A stretch of 64,000 nt of DNA from Salvia splendens. Its lineage: Eukaryota > Streptophyta > Magnoliopsida > Lamiales > Lamiaceae. Below, piece after piece: positions 1-11,833 of the stretch (positions are counted from its first letter, which is position 1; the number at the start of each line of letters is the position of its first letter). The notes beneath the pieces are model-generated. The model made no database searches. It was not told the DNA's origin and saw nothing but the letters and a program-made list of their open reading frames with translations. Made by a program: the position numbers and the translations under genes. The stretch lies in NCBI RefSeq assembly GCF_004379255.2, contig NC_056041.1, forward strand, positions 19,933,559-19,997,558, given 5' to 3'.

Positions 1-1430
1 TTGCTGTTTGTTCATTGCACATGAGATGTTGACTAATACTTTCAGGGTCCCCCCCCCTAACCCCACATCATTTATTCTGTTATTTGAATCAGATTTTTCA
101 GAAAGATGCTTTTGAATGAGTAATGTGCTTGGGTCTAAAAAGTTACAGTCTTCATTAAAAACAGTAAAGTAATTCTTCTGGTGGTTGACTTTCTCAACTG
201 ACCCCTCAACTTTCATATGGTCCCCCATCTTTGGTTGAAAATTGTGGATTTGATAAGTTTTCCTTGAGCTGATTTCTCAAATTTACTTTCCATACTTCTT
301 GGCAAGCTTAGGTCTAAAAAAATCTTACTTTTGGTATCATGTTCTCATTCCCCTCATGCTTAAAATCTGTGTTGCGAATCCATTGGCCTCATAATTATCG
401 AAGGCTTGATGAGTGTTTGAAAGTTGGTGCTGGACGAGCTTGCTTCGGATCTTGTTGTGCAGAGCAGGTAACTGCTGCTTGTCACTAGGAAGGCCTCATT
501 GTTGATTCTAAAGCAACTTCACCTTTATGATGGAACTATTTCCATAGTACCACGAAACATTCTTCGATCTGGCATGTTTATGTATCACACTTGGGGTTTT
601 TCCAGGAATCGTATTAGTGCTCAGCTTACCTTGGAGGTTGCCTGTTCATTATGATGATCTCAATGTTTGTGTCTTTAATAGCATGAGATAAGACCAATTT
701 GCGGTTACTTCGTCAGTCAAGGTCTTCAACATGACCCCCAAAAAAATGTTATATTTTCTTTTTTTAGTAAAAGTTATCACATTAATAGACTATAAAACTG
801 TATTTTCTTTCTTCACGTAACTCACAATATATCTCTTAAAATCTCGTCGCCATTGAGTGTGACATCTATCACCACTGTTGGGCCTACTAATTAGAAAACT
901 TGAATTGCAATGTGAAGGCAATCAGGGAATTTCTTCAGAAATTGAGTTCTAGTATATGTCGAATATATTATGAAAATTATTGCGCCAAGATTCTATATAC
1001 GTTACCATTAACATAAACGATCTGTCATTCACAACAACTAATCGCTAGTTATGACAAGTTTATATGTTGCGAACCAATAACAACAAATTAGGATACAAGT
1101 TACAAGAGTTTCATGTTCTATTAATAAAAAAAACCTCATCAAGTCGTCTGTTGTAATTTATAAGTACATGTTAAATCTACTTTAGAAACAGAGTGCCTCC
1201 CTCAACAGGCAGGCAGTAGAAAATAACTGTTACAAGTTCTGGGGTCAAATAGCTTGTTTATCTCGATGACTGATTTGTCGACAACTTGTATTTACGGAAT
1301 CAGCTTTGATTCCCATGTAAAAAAAACAAACTGGAACCCCTACCAGATTTAGATTTGCTCTATATGACTGTTAGAATTCTCTCCCAAAATTTGCGATGGC
1401 ACTTCACCATACCTGTGATAATATGAATGC
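1..1430. other. Region downstream of LARP1; possible unidentified exon remnants
   Basis: No complete gene is visible. On the plus strand about 372-470 is open, reads LRIHWPHNYRRLDE and ends in CAG followed by GTAACT, which looks like an exon end. A second open stretch (about 475-600) includes LYDGTISIVPRN. I do not recognise either piece, and the second is broken by stops soon afterwards. This could be the 3' end of a plus-strand gene entering from the left, or a decayed copy. From about 720 to 1430 the sequence is AT-rich; its last part is probably the 3' UTR of the minus-strand LARP1 gene. Confidence 0.3.
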
Positions 1431-4400
1431 TTAACCTCTTTTACTCTTAGCTTTTTCCTGTTTGAAGTCGTCCATGCTACGATATTCCTCTCTAAGCAGT
1501 CTGTCCAGTTCTGGATGTTTCACCACTGGTTCATCATCCGCCCGGTAATGGTGAAATGCCCTGCATCATAAGAAAATGGCATTGTGACACCAGAATGACC
1601 TACCTCATGACACTTCATTCTATCATTTTAAGCACAAGACTTTGAAGTTAAATCATCCAACTTATTGTTGCATATCAAAAGGAAGTGAAGGCTATGAATT
1701 AAGGTAACAAAATCGGACTGGGATGAAATTGGCGACGTGACATCCTTTTGGAAGGTACTTAGTTTTTCCCTGTAATCGAAGGTGTTTGTGATGTGGTGTA
1801 TGAGAAATATGATAAGGGAAGGAATCGAGATTACCAGTACTTCTCCAAACCATACAGGCTCCCCTTCTTATAAGAATCAAGTGTAAGCTGTTCAAAGTCC
1901 TCATATACTTCCCGTCTAAATTCCTTCTCCAAGCCATAACTTACATAGATAAAATAAGAACAAAAAGGGTAAGTTGAGATTCAGCATACAAGAGGCAATT
2001 ACATTGAACAAGAAACTGCCCATGAGAAAAATGCAAGGAAATCAAGGATCCTTATGTGTCAAACAAAACTCAAACCCCACCTATAAAATCTGAACAAGCA
2101 CTCCATTCCATAGTAACAACCAGCAGCAGCATCTTCTATAGCATACTTCTTGAATTCAGCATACATGGTAGGATTAAACATGTCCCTCAAAAAAAATGAC
2201 CAAAACCTATAAAGAGTATTCATCTCCTGCAATTATGGAGTTCCATGTCATTAAACATCAGTACTTACACATGAGAAAAGATCATACATTTTACATTAGT
2301 GACAGGATTCTTTGGTCGCAACACCTGGCACATTGGAGTAGACATATACAGATGAACTATCAGAACAAGGAACTTGATATGACACGAAAAGTTTAGATGA
2401 AACTAGAAAAGCCAAGTATCAGGTTTTGGGTCTCACGACTCACACCGCGATTTGTTTAACAACACGACGATTCACACCCCAGCCTTTCATATAGTCTGGT
2501 ACCTTTTGGCATTAAAAATGAACTATTACCCTTACCAACCAGGGAAATGATGACTGGTGAACAGGTTTTCAGAGGCTGTCTTTAGAAAGATGGTGCTACA
2601 TGCATCTTTTACCACAAACCAAGGGACTTATTTTCTTTTCTTTGTTATTTTCTCTGTTGTCATGCTGAAACTTGAAAGGACATAATTCTGAAATATATGA
2701 TATGCTGGCCTTTCAGATTTAGGGATACCATTTACAAAAAATTTAAGAAATAGCATCTTGAAGCCTGGTAGAAAAAAAGGGCTCAAAGTATCTGGGAACA
2801 CCAGTGTAGACTAAAATTACAGTTGACAGCCAATCTGAAATTGTACGAAACCTAAAGCAACCACTGAAATTGCCCTTTGCCAATTTTAGTTTGTCATGTC
2901 ATACAGTTCTAAATTAGGCTAGGTTACACTTATAAAAATGCAGGAAAAAGTATTCCAAGATGAAGAGAGATTGGTTAATTAAAGAAGACATCTCTTAATA
3001 TATGGGCATGTTTGAAAAAGATCATAAAAATATACAGCACAAGATCAAAAGTTAATGAAGATACCTCGCTACAACCAACACCCATCCTCTTCCGCTCAGC
3101 AAGGCAGCGCTTGTTATACTTCTTGTACCTGAGAAAATGCTCTTAAACTTAGTTGAATACTGGAGGACATTTCGAGAAAAACTTAGGCACAACCATGGAA
3201 TTTTGCAGGGAAGTGTAAATTTAAGCATGCAAACTTAGAGCAGCAATTTCACTTAATAAGTGAAATTTTCTTACAGCTGCTGTTTGAAACCATTTTCCTC
3301 TAGAAGTTTATGACTTGGATGCTGAAATGGTGGGAATGGCTTTGGCACTGATCCAACTGGTGGACTACTTCCTAACAAATGGCTGTGAGGAGAAGCACTC
3401 AATTTTGAAGGCCTCAGCCTGCAAAATAAAGTTTAGCACAAGTTAAGTCAAGTGGAGTTTGCCAGCAAATGGTTACTCTGAAGCAAAAGTAGAAGCATTG
3501 CGGTCAGAAGACAATCACAATAGAGCTTACCCTTCACCGTTCCTTCACATAGCATAGTTTATAACGAAAATGAAGAAGACAGAAATTTGATGCTCACGTA
3601 TTACTATCTGGAGGTGTTGAACCAAAGAAAAAGCCAATAGCATCACTAGGAGAACTTTCAGAAACTATTCCATGGGAGTTCCGCCCACTTCCATGAGATT
3701 TGAAGTTGCCAGGGAAGAGCCGCTGCTTATGAATGGAGTGATGTTTGGAATTGCTCTTGTTTTGCTTCCTTCGAGAATTAGAATTTCCATGTCCTTCACT
3801 GCTACTTCCCCCAGTAGAGCAATCAACAGCTCTTGGATTTATCAGAGAAGTATCACCAGCAAAGTATTTGGAGTTCTCATCTCTGCTGCCGATGATAGGC
3901 TCATTGAGTTTACTATAAGATCTATGGGATTTTAGTTCCTGCAAATTGATGACATTGAATGCTGCAGCAACTTTTTATACAAGAGCAACACGAAACAGAT
4001 AAAACAATCTTAATACCTGCTCATAAAAGTAGAGCCCATCATTTATCATAGCAGATTGAAGCTCACTGCATACGGCCTCCGATTCCTCACCAGGTCTCTC
4101 ACCTTTTCGCCTATTCTGCACCATACAATCTCATGAGCTAGTTCTAAATCATTCAATTCCCTTAACTAAATAAGGCAAATCGGACTTTTACATTAAAAAT
4201 TAAGTTACATACACATATATCTGAGTCTGACATACTCCAAGTACAAATATAGATTTCAACCAGTGATGCCTTATATAAAACAATAAATTTATCCAAGTAA
4301 TGGAGACTTTTGAGGTTATCCAACTCGTCTGAAACCAAAGGTGTTGCACATCTCTGCAATGATCCACTCAATATTGCCACGGTGCAAGAAGGGCCAGTCT

Positions 4401-7400
4401 TTGGAAAGTTATGGGGTGACCACACGCATAGTTAGGGCCATGTCCTTTGATGGAGGATAACACAATCAAATTACAGAGAACGTAAATATTCTGACCCCTA
4501 GAGTTAGGCTGTTAGCCTTCATTATACTGGTCAGATAGTATCCCTAAGAGGGTAAGATGCAAATTTAGCTGAGCTGAGCTGCATAAGGAAGATAATATCC
4601 TCTAGTGCTAATCAGATTTAAACAAGGAACAATACCCTTGAGGAAGTCTTCATCCTAGCATGAGTTTGAAATATTGTGAATTAAAGGAACAAAAAAAATT
4701 GAAATTTGCCACAAAAACAGGCATCAATTATCTCTGCACACTTAGATCAGCAGACAACCTGTGCATCCAAAAAGAGTGGCCTTACCTGAGTGACAATCAC
4801 AAGCTTCTCAACTGCTTGATCGTTAACCATGACGACCTCTTCATCTTCATCGTCAAACCTGATTTGTAGAGGCAAGTAACGCCCTTGAGCACAACTGATA
4901 GGATGTGAAATGATAAAAAAAATTGTACAACAAAAAAATATTGTGCAGTTCAATATGGATGACATTTGATTACTGAAAATATTTCAGAATTGACAATATA
5001 TAAAAAATAATGAGTAGCAATTAAAAAGATGACACCATACCAATAAAACGCCAGAGCGAGGTCGAAAAGGTGAAAATGAAAGAATAATAGATACAAAGTT
5101 TCCCTTATAATTGTTAGTATCAAAATGACAATCAGGGAGAATAATAAACATATAAACAAACCAATGGAAATTACACTGTTCCAGGTACAAATATAAAACC
5201 GTACATTAAAGATAGACCAAAATATCTTAAACTGTTCCATTCTAATTACCATTTGGACTTTGGAACAAACTTAAGTGTTTTGAACAATTTTAAGAAAATC
5301 CAATCTGAGTTTTCTATATTCTTTTCCAAAACACAGAAGCTTATCAAGAGACTGCAGAAAGCAGAAAATCCAATCTGAGTTTTCTATATTCTTTTCAAAA
5401 CACAGAAACTTATCAAGAGACTGCAGAAAGCAGGAATTACCTCTCCAAGGTAGAAGGTCTATCGCTTCTTTCTGTTCCCTGCTCGAGTTCCAGCTCTTCG
5501 TCAAGCAAAAATGTGCTTGAAAAATCATTAGATAAGTCATTCAGGTGCACATTGTGGCGCGAATTAGTCTGCATACTTTGGTTTTTGCTGTTTTTATCAA
5601 CACTTGACTTTGCTGAGTCAGCCCCTTGTGAGATATCTGGTAAATTTTATTCATTATCCAGTTCAGTTCATATGTAATATTATCAAGATGAAAATCCATC
5701 CCCATGATTGAATTATTTCCAGATGTTTTACCACTGTAAGAAGCCTTACCCCTGTTTTGATCAGTGTTGTCACCAACTGATTCACTTGTGCAGTTTTCAC
5801 CTAATTGCATGGGACCCAGAGCATTTGATGAAGGTACTTCCTTTAAGCCTTCAGCGCAGTCACCTCTATTTTCAGTGATACCATCACTCTTCCCATCACT
5901 TGAACCAGGAGAAATTTGGTGATCAGCAGAGGTCGGAATCCACTTTGACCACTCATTGAGCCTCCTTACCTTTTGACCCTACAGTGATTGAAAACCAAAG
6001 CAAGAGAAGTTTATTCAGAGAAATGGCCAAATACAAAAGGAAAATCACAAGGAAAGTTTATGAGGCAAAAGCAAGAAATGTATGGGACTGATTGTGAGGA
6101 ACTCAAGAGAAGCATGTTATTTGACCTGTGTTTCGATGACCTCTGAAGCCTGCAATGCATCCAGAATAAACGGTACATCTGCATCCATTCTTTTAACCTG
6201 AAAAAGAAATTTAGATAACATAATCCAACTTGTGCTTACCCTACCAAAATGTGTCGGTGGCATGCAATATCATGTACATGAACTTTTAGTATATTACCCT
6301 TTTAAAGTTAGCAATTACTGACACTGGCACCCAGCCTTGGTTGTCCATCAAGGAAATCAAGTATGGATCAGTCTGCAGATTCTCATCACTGCCAAAAATA
6401 GTAATCTCTGAAAGCTCAGTCATCATCATTTGCGACATAAAAACAATTAACTAGTGTAATTAGCAAAGCATAAGGACAGTTCCACTAAGATAGTAGCACG
6501 TCCTACTCATCATAATTTCTTTTGAATTATGAACTGTTCCAAATGAAAACGTGGGAGGTTCAGGACACAGATGCATCATTTGAATAATTATCATGACCAC
6601 TCAATATTGACGTATTTAAAATTTTAAACTAGACTCCACATGTTCGATTATACAATCCATCGATTCATTACAAACAGGTTAACATCATAACTCCTCAGTA
6701 AAGCAGTATAACATACTCCACTCCACAGACTGAATAAGACTCTTCCAATTGTACGTTGTTGGGGGGATGGGGGAGTTTGAAAATGTTAATTTTGTAATCC
6801 ATTAGCATTGCAGTAATGTTGAAGCATTGGCAAGGATGGGATCTTTCAATTCACCTAAAATAATATTCAATTTGTTTCACAATTTTAGCCCTCAAAGCTA
6901 AGACTGGTGAAGGCGGCGGCATTGGAATTCCAGAGCTCAAAGGATGTGGAACGAAAATTGGAGGGTACGGTACTCTCACAGAGCCCGAAGGAGGAGCAGG
7001 AAAATAATATACAGTTCCTGGAGGACCTGTACAACAGATAACCTTGTTAGGGATTACAAATTATCACATACTGACAGCATCATATTTAATTAATTCATTC
7101 ATATACCTTGGAAGTTTGCTCCATCAATGAAGCCTGCAGGGACAAGGAATGGAGGTCTTATGAAAGGTCTCGGAACCATCGGTGGTTGCAAATGGAAGTT
7201 GTTGTTAAAACCAGCTGGCCTTTGATTATTCCACGAAGGATTCATTTGGCCATCCTGTTCTTTTACATTAGGCTTTCTTTCAACAGAACTGAAATCATGA
7301 GAATTTGAATTAGCACGTGGCAAAGTCTGCATGTCCCCATTTACTGGAGGAACAAAGGGTTTTGAAGTAGCATCACCACCAGGCTTTACCAACCGACCAT

Positions 7401-8516
7401 CAACTCTGGGAAAACCTCCAGGAGGGAATGGATAAGGGTATCCAGGAGCTGAATTAGGGGGAATGGGAACCATAGTATGAAAAAGTGGTGGATAAATGGG
7501 TAAGGGCACAGGTAATGGAGATGCACCATTTGGGCCATGGTGCTTGGAACCAGTTTTTTGTTGATAAGTGGGCTTCCGGGGGGATCTGATATTGCCTCGT
7601 CCATGGAACTTCTGCTGCTCTGGAGCCTGAAAGACGAGCAAATAACTGTCAGGGAAGCTGCTGCAATAACTAATACAGTAATAATATGTGTATTTAATTG
7701 GCTAGCTTTTTAAAAGAGCAGGAAAATTACAACATTCAAATGTGAGTGATTCCAATCCAAAGCAAAGCTGGTCTCTCCAGTTTTATTCTCACTCAGCAAA
7801 CTCACTAAACACCATTTTCTTAAATCATGTGCTCAAACGCATCAAATAAGGTGAGACGAAGGGAGTAGTTTTTTAATATTGGCCCATAATAGCTCAACTC
7901 ACGGCAATGTTAACAAAACGTTTTGCTACAATTGAAATAGAAAACTTTTTCAGGTTTTTGTTGGACTTAAAAGGATTTATTTTATACATTTACTCATTTT
8001 CCAACTTAAAAATAAGTAACTACTATATATTCAAACAGTATACATTTATCGGCTATATTGATAATGAAACCTCAAATGCTTACAAAATTATTCCTCATTT
8101 CACAATACTAAGTCTTGTTTCCGATGTTCATACTTTATATAATATCTATTCCCGATCAGACTGCATGCACAATGACACAACAAATTTGGACTAAAACAAC
8201 CTGCATTGAGAGAGATAAAAATGAAATTAAGAAGCAGCGAAGCTACAACACTCACCGGCCGCATCACCGGAGGTTCACCACCATCAGCATCAGCCTGTGG
8301 TTGAGCTGGCGGCGACTTGGCGGAGTTGAAATCGATAACCCCGTTGCACTTGGGGCGCTGTTGCGCGTCGCCAAGCGCGGGCCAGGACTCGGAATCGGAG
8401 GCCGCTGCTGGAGAAACAGCGGCGGGGGTCTTCCACGGCGACTTGGAGGGGGCGCCGACAACGACGTCGTTGTGGCTATCGAATTGATCACTAATGCTGC
8501 CGTCACTCTCCCCCAT
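1431..8516 (-). CDS. LARP1: La-related protein 1 (LARP1), 15 coding exons
   Basis: LARP1 is a cytoplasmic RNA-binding protein that binds mRNA 5' ends and, in plants, acts in heat-triggered mRNA decay with XRN4. Coding exons (complement): 8256-8516, 7107-7626, 6855-7026, 6298-6388, 6126-6197, 5750-5978, 5441-5636, 4786-4858, 4017-4115, 3598-3938, 3275-3418, 3065-3128, 2081-2226, 1835-1939, 1431-1560. They join in phase to 880 aa. The N-terminus is low-complexity and Pro/Gly-rich. The La motif lies at about residues 298-372 ([18 protein letters not shown]). An acidic linker has DEELELEQ and KLVIVTQ. The C-terminal DM15 repeats span about residues 713-870 ([35 protein letters not shown]). I chose ATG 8516 (MGESDGS); the frame opens about 30 bp upstream but has no ATG there. 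All landmarks of a functional copy are present. Confidence 0.93.
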
Positions 8517-8786
8517 CCCCTTCCTTGCTTGGGAATCAACAATCAAAGTTATGCGGGCGAATTAATTGTTGGAAATGAATTTAGGTAAAAACAGAGTGAG
8601 GTGAATTTGGTGGTGGTGGCGGCGGCGGGGAGAGGTGGCGGGAGGGTATTTGTGGAGAGAGAAAGACACACTAGGGTTACAATGTGAGTACTTTTTGACA
8701 GACTTGTGACGCAGAATGACTGCGCTATTTTTATGTACTAGTACGATTTCTATAATTAAAGTTCTTTTCTATAAACATTTCATTTT
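8517..8786 (-). promoter_or_regulatory. LARP1 5' UTR and promoter region
   Basis: Sequence just upstream of the LARP1 start codon. It holds a purine/pyrimidine-biased stretch (GGTGG/GGCGG runs on the plus strand near 8600-8645) typical of a plant 5' UTR. The Mutator-like element starts only about 280 bp upstream of the ATG, so the usable proximal promoter is short or includes the transposon end. I could not fix a TATA box. Confidence 0.4.
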
Positions 8787-8795
8787 TTTTATTTT

Positions 8796-9055
8796 GAGTA
8801 CAACTCCCTTTTTTGTCCAAAATATATGGTCAAATTACGAATTTTATCCATAACATTCATTTTCGGGTTTTCGGGTCTATAACATACGAAAATCGCTCTC
8901 GGTTAGGTCCTATTTGGACGGCTCCGTTAAAATACGCAAGTCAACCGTTACTTAGCAATAGTTTGACTAAATTAAACAAAAAACTAGATTATTAGTGACT
9001 AAATAATTTGCTAATTATTTTCTAAAAAACACCAATTTTCTTTTTTTCTTAAAAA
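8796..9055. repeat. Left TIR of the MULE
   Basis: Inverted match to 11570-11824. A spurious 60-codon frame with nearly the same translation is present in both repeats (8813-8995 plus, 11626-11808 minus), which is how the inverted pair first shows itself. The inner limit is approximate because similarity fades in A-rich sequence. Confidence 0.9.
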
Positions 9056-9211
9056 ACACTAACATTTATTAATTGTATTAAAAAATAAAAAACACTAACA
9101 TTTTGTTCTTGTATTACTCTTACTCTCTTTCTTCCCCACACAATCAGCGAAGAACCCTAATTCTTCGTCTGGTTTCCCTCATTTCTGCAACACACCGACA
9201 AACCGTTTGAA

Positions 9212-9546
9212 ATGCATCGGTCGACTTCCAGCGGCAATTCCGGCGACAACGGCGGTTGGTGCGACCTTCGATTTAGGAGTCTGCGCTGCTTTTGTAAGGA
9301 GGTAGCGGCACTCCGAATCGTCAGTAGCGACATTAATCAAGGCGAAGCCTCTTCTTCGTCAACCTCAGTTGTTGCTTCTGATTTAGGGTTGGTTTTAGCA
9401 GAAATTAATGAAAACATTGAGGTTGTAGAGTTGATGTTGGACGAAATTAAGCAGAAATGAAGGCAAAATTGGAGAAATTAGTGTATGTTGTTGTATATGC
9501 TCTATGTTTTGTAGTTATTGTTGGGTTATTTTGTATGGTGAATTAA
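9212..9546 (+). pseudogene. GRF-type zinc-finger/transmembrane protein remnant carried in the MULE
   Basis: The frame starts at an ATG at 9212 and reads a Ser-rich start followed by LRCFCKEVAALRIV, the first half of a GRF zinc finger (CxC ... LR). The usual middle of the finger (RRF.GC ... C..F.W) is absent, and the frame jumps to an acidic helix ending at the stop 9458-9460. Directly after it, in another frame (about 9457-9546), a short hydrophobic tail VYVVVYALCFVVIVGLF ends in TAA. That order (finger, helix, membrane tail) is familiar from small plant GRF proteins. I infer a captured gene broken by an internal deletion and a frameshift. Family call moderate; loss of function likely. Confidence 0.55.
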
Positions 9547-9562
9547 TTTGATGAAAATCCTA

Positions 9563-10018
9563 GTTTTGTCTGAATTTTGTTTTTTGAGTTCGATGCATTT
9601 GCGAGCTAGCTTGCTTGCTTCTTCTTCTGTGGCATTCGAACATGTTCTTGTTCGAAATTGGGTTTGGAATTTGGGGCATAAATATGCAAAAAATATACAT
9701 GCGAAAGTCATCCTTCATATTCATAAAGTACTTCAAATTGGTCCTAAACAAACGTTACGTTACTTGCAGCTGGTTGCATCTTCACATACCGTTTTGTCTG
9801 AATTTTGTATTTTGAGTTCGATGCATTTTTGAGCTAGCTTGCTTGCTTCTTCTTCTTTGGCATTCGAACATGTTCTTGTTTGAAATTGGGTTTGGAATTT
9901 GGGGCATAAATATGCAAAAAATATACATGCGAAAGCCATCCTTCATATTCATAAAGTACTTCAAACTGGTCCTAAACAAACGTTACGTTACTTGCAGCTG
10001 GTTGCATCTTCACATACC
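9563..10018. repeat. 228-bp tandem duplication inside the MULE
   Basis: Two head-to-tail copies (9563-9790 and 9791-10018), each starting GTTTTGTCTGAATTTTG and ending GCATCTTCACATACC, differ at only a few bases. The duplication lies just downstream of the GRF remnant and may include its 3' UTR. It must post-date the element's origin. Confidence 0.9.
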
Positions 10019-10142
10019 AAAACAAAACAACACTCAAATCCAAAAACCAACAATCCAGCAACAGGCAAGAAAACCAGCAAGTATTCATTGTATATGTTAC
10101 ATGACAAAAAACCGATCACACTAAATCAATCTGTTTTCTTCA

Positions 10143-11435
10143 TCAATCTGTTTTCTTCCCTCCTTTCTTCTTCCGAGTGAGTGAGGATGAACCACGTTTC
10201 TTGTTGAGAGGGTTAGAGGAAGAGGCACCTCCTTCGGGAAGCATGTTCGCGATCGTACTTTGACAAAGTGCCCTATTGTGTCCCGGCTGGCGGCACAAAC
10301 TGCACTTTGGTAGTTCCTCGGCACGATTCCGCTTCTTTCTCACAGTTGGCTCTATAAAACAATAATCAATGAATCAAACTAATTTTGTGAATAGATTATA
10401 GCACAACAAATAAAAAACTCAGAATTCAAGAAGAGTCAATGTTAGTGAAATACCATTAGGCGCATCGGCAGCATCAGTGGCTTAGGGACATCTCCTCTTG
10501 TTGTGTCCTTTTTCACCACAAAGACATCCTTGGCCACAGGTAGAAGTACTCCAAACCACTGACATCTACCCCCCGTTTCTCCAGAGCATCATCAACCTCC
10601 AGTTTTGACCACTTGTCCATATCGCATTTATGAATGTAATCACACTCACCATTTACATACCGCTTTCTACCCCCTTCCAATGTCTCCATAACACCATTGT
10701 AGTGGATCCTCGTAGTGAATGTATCATCTGTAAGCAAAGGTGTCAACCATAAGTAAACAATAAAAACATAAAGTGGTCCAACATTTATACACAACAAACC
10801 CTATTAGTCCAACACATATCAAGACAAAAAAATTCATCCTTGTCGTCTGGTTTCCCTACAACCAGACCATCCACTTGTTTTCCTCACCACCAATTCAATC
10901 TATATTCGGTGGGACCACACTTACATACATATTCTATGGGACCACAATTCAATCTATTCCAATTATTGCAAACCCTAGTTTTTACATGCAACAAATAACT
11001 CATATGCCCAGTTCGAAACTAACCTTCTCGAAGTGGATTTCGAGGGCGTGGAACTGGAATTTCAAATGGCGGCTTATCTCTAAAGATTTCAACTAGCGAA
11101 CTCAAATTGAATTTCGAAGAAAAAGCAGCAGCCTTCTCCTTCAGAGGAAGTGGCGGCTTAAGAGAAACCGAGTGGTCGAGTCTCATCTTCGTCCTCCTCT
11201 CTACTTTGGGAAAATCGGCGTCAGTCGGAGGTCGTCGGTCAGCCTTCGAAGAATTAGGGTTTGACATAGACCCGTAATTACCGGAATGTAGCTCCACTTC
11301 GACTTCCGCGACGGGGCTAAGGTTCAACGAGGCCAACCCATCTTTGGGACTAGGGTTAGCTACACACGAACCATGACCCTTCTCGCCTTCATTCTCGGGT
11401 TCAGGTGGGTTTCGCGACGGCGATTCCCAACTCAT
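10143..11435 (-). pseudogene. Remnant MULE transposase (MURA-like): N-terminal exons joined to C-terminal zinc knuckles
   Basis: The minus strand starts at an ATG at 11435. The first exon runs to 11024 (donor GTTAGT); the next begins at 10727 and reads DDTFTTRIHYNGVMETLEGG, the usual N-terminal block of plant MURA proteins, joining in phase. After about 10530 the family's DDE catalytic core and SWIM finger should follow. Instead, in a shifted frame, comes a CCHC zinc knuckle (CLCGEKGHNKRRC) with a TAA right after it, an intron, and a last exon (about 10143-10352) with a second knuckle (CSLCRQPGHNRALC) and a basic tail ending TGA. The core has been deleted, so the gene cannot encode an active transposase. 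Confidence 0.75.
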
Positions 11436-11569
11436 GGCTGGAACAATGGTATATCGCCTCGAATCGCCGGAAGATCGCCTAAGAGTTGGAATGTATCGCC
11501 CTGAAAGTGAGAACGACGCTTTGCCTTCTTCTTTTGAAAATGAGAGTTGAAGGCAGATAATTGGTTTTT

Positions 11570-11824
11570 AAGAAAAAAAGATCATTGGTGTTTTTTAAGA
11601 AAATAATTAGCAAATTATTTAGTCACTAATAATCTAGTTTTTTGTTTAATTTAGTCAAACTTTTGCTAAGTAACGGTTGACTTGCGTATTTTAACGGAGC
11701 CGTCCAAAAAGGACCTAACCGAGAGCGATTTTCGTATGTTATGGACCCGAAAACCTGAAAATGAATGTTATGGACAAAATTCGTAATTTGACCATATGTT
11801 TTGGACAAAAAAGGAGTTGTACTC
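11570..11824. repeat. Right TIR of the MULE
   Basis: Inverted partner of 8796-9055, sharing the terminal GAGTACAACTCC and continuing inward for about 255 bp. Confidence 0.9.
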
Positions 11825-11833
11825 TTTTATTTT

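Larger units (their letters stand above)
8796..11824 (-). mobile_element. Mutator-like element (MULE), internally deleted, with 9-bp target duplication
   Basis: The element is 3,029 bp. Both ends begin GAGTACAACTCC and form inverted repeats of about 255 bp (8796 to about 9055; about 11570 to 11824) differing by few substitutions. It is flanked by a perfect 9-bp direct repeat TTTTATTTT at 8787-8795 and 11825-11833, the diagnostic duplication length of Mutator elements. Inside are the remains of a minus-strand transposase gene (N-terminal region and C-terminal zinc knuckles, catalytic core missing) and a plus-strand GRF-finger gene remnant. The highly similar inverted repeats and exact duplication suggest fairly recent insertion. 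With no DDE core it would need a transposase from elsewhere. Confidence 0.9.

Noticed and set aside
4950..5810. Minus-strand frames continuing through LARP1 introns (for example [15 protein letters not shown])
   Set aside because: They run through an intron between 5637 and 5749; splicing GTAAGG to ACCAG restores the conserved LARP1 frame.
8100..8588. Plus-strand 157-codon frame over LARP1 exon 1
   Set aside because: Antisense to a well-supported exon with correct splice phase.
8813..8995. 60-codon frame repeated on the opposite strand at 11626-11808
   Set aside because: It lies wholly inside the MULE terminal inverted repeats; the similarity reflects the repeat, not a protein.
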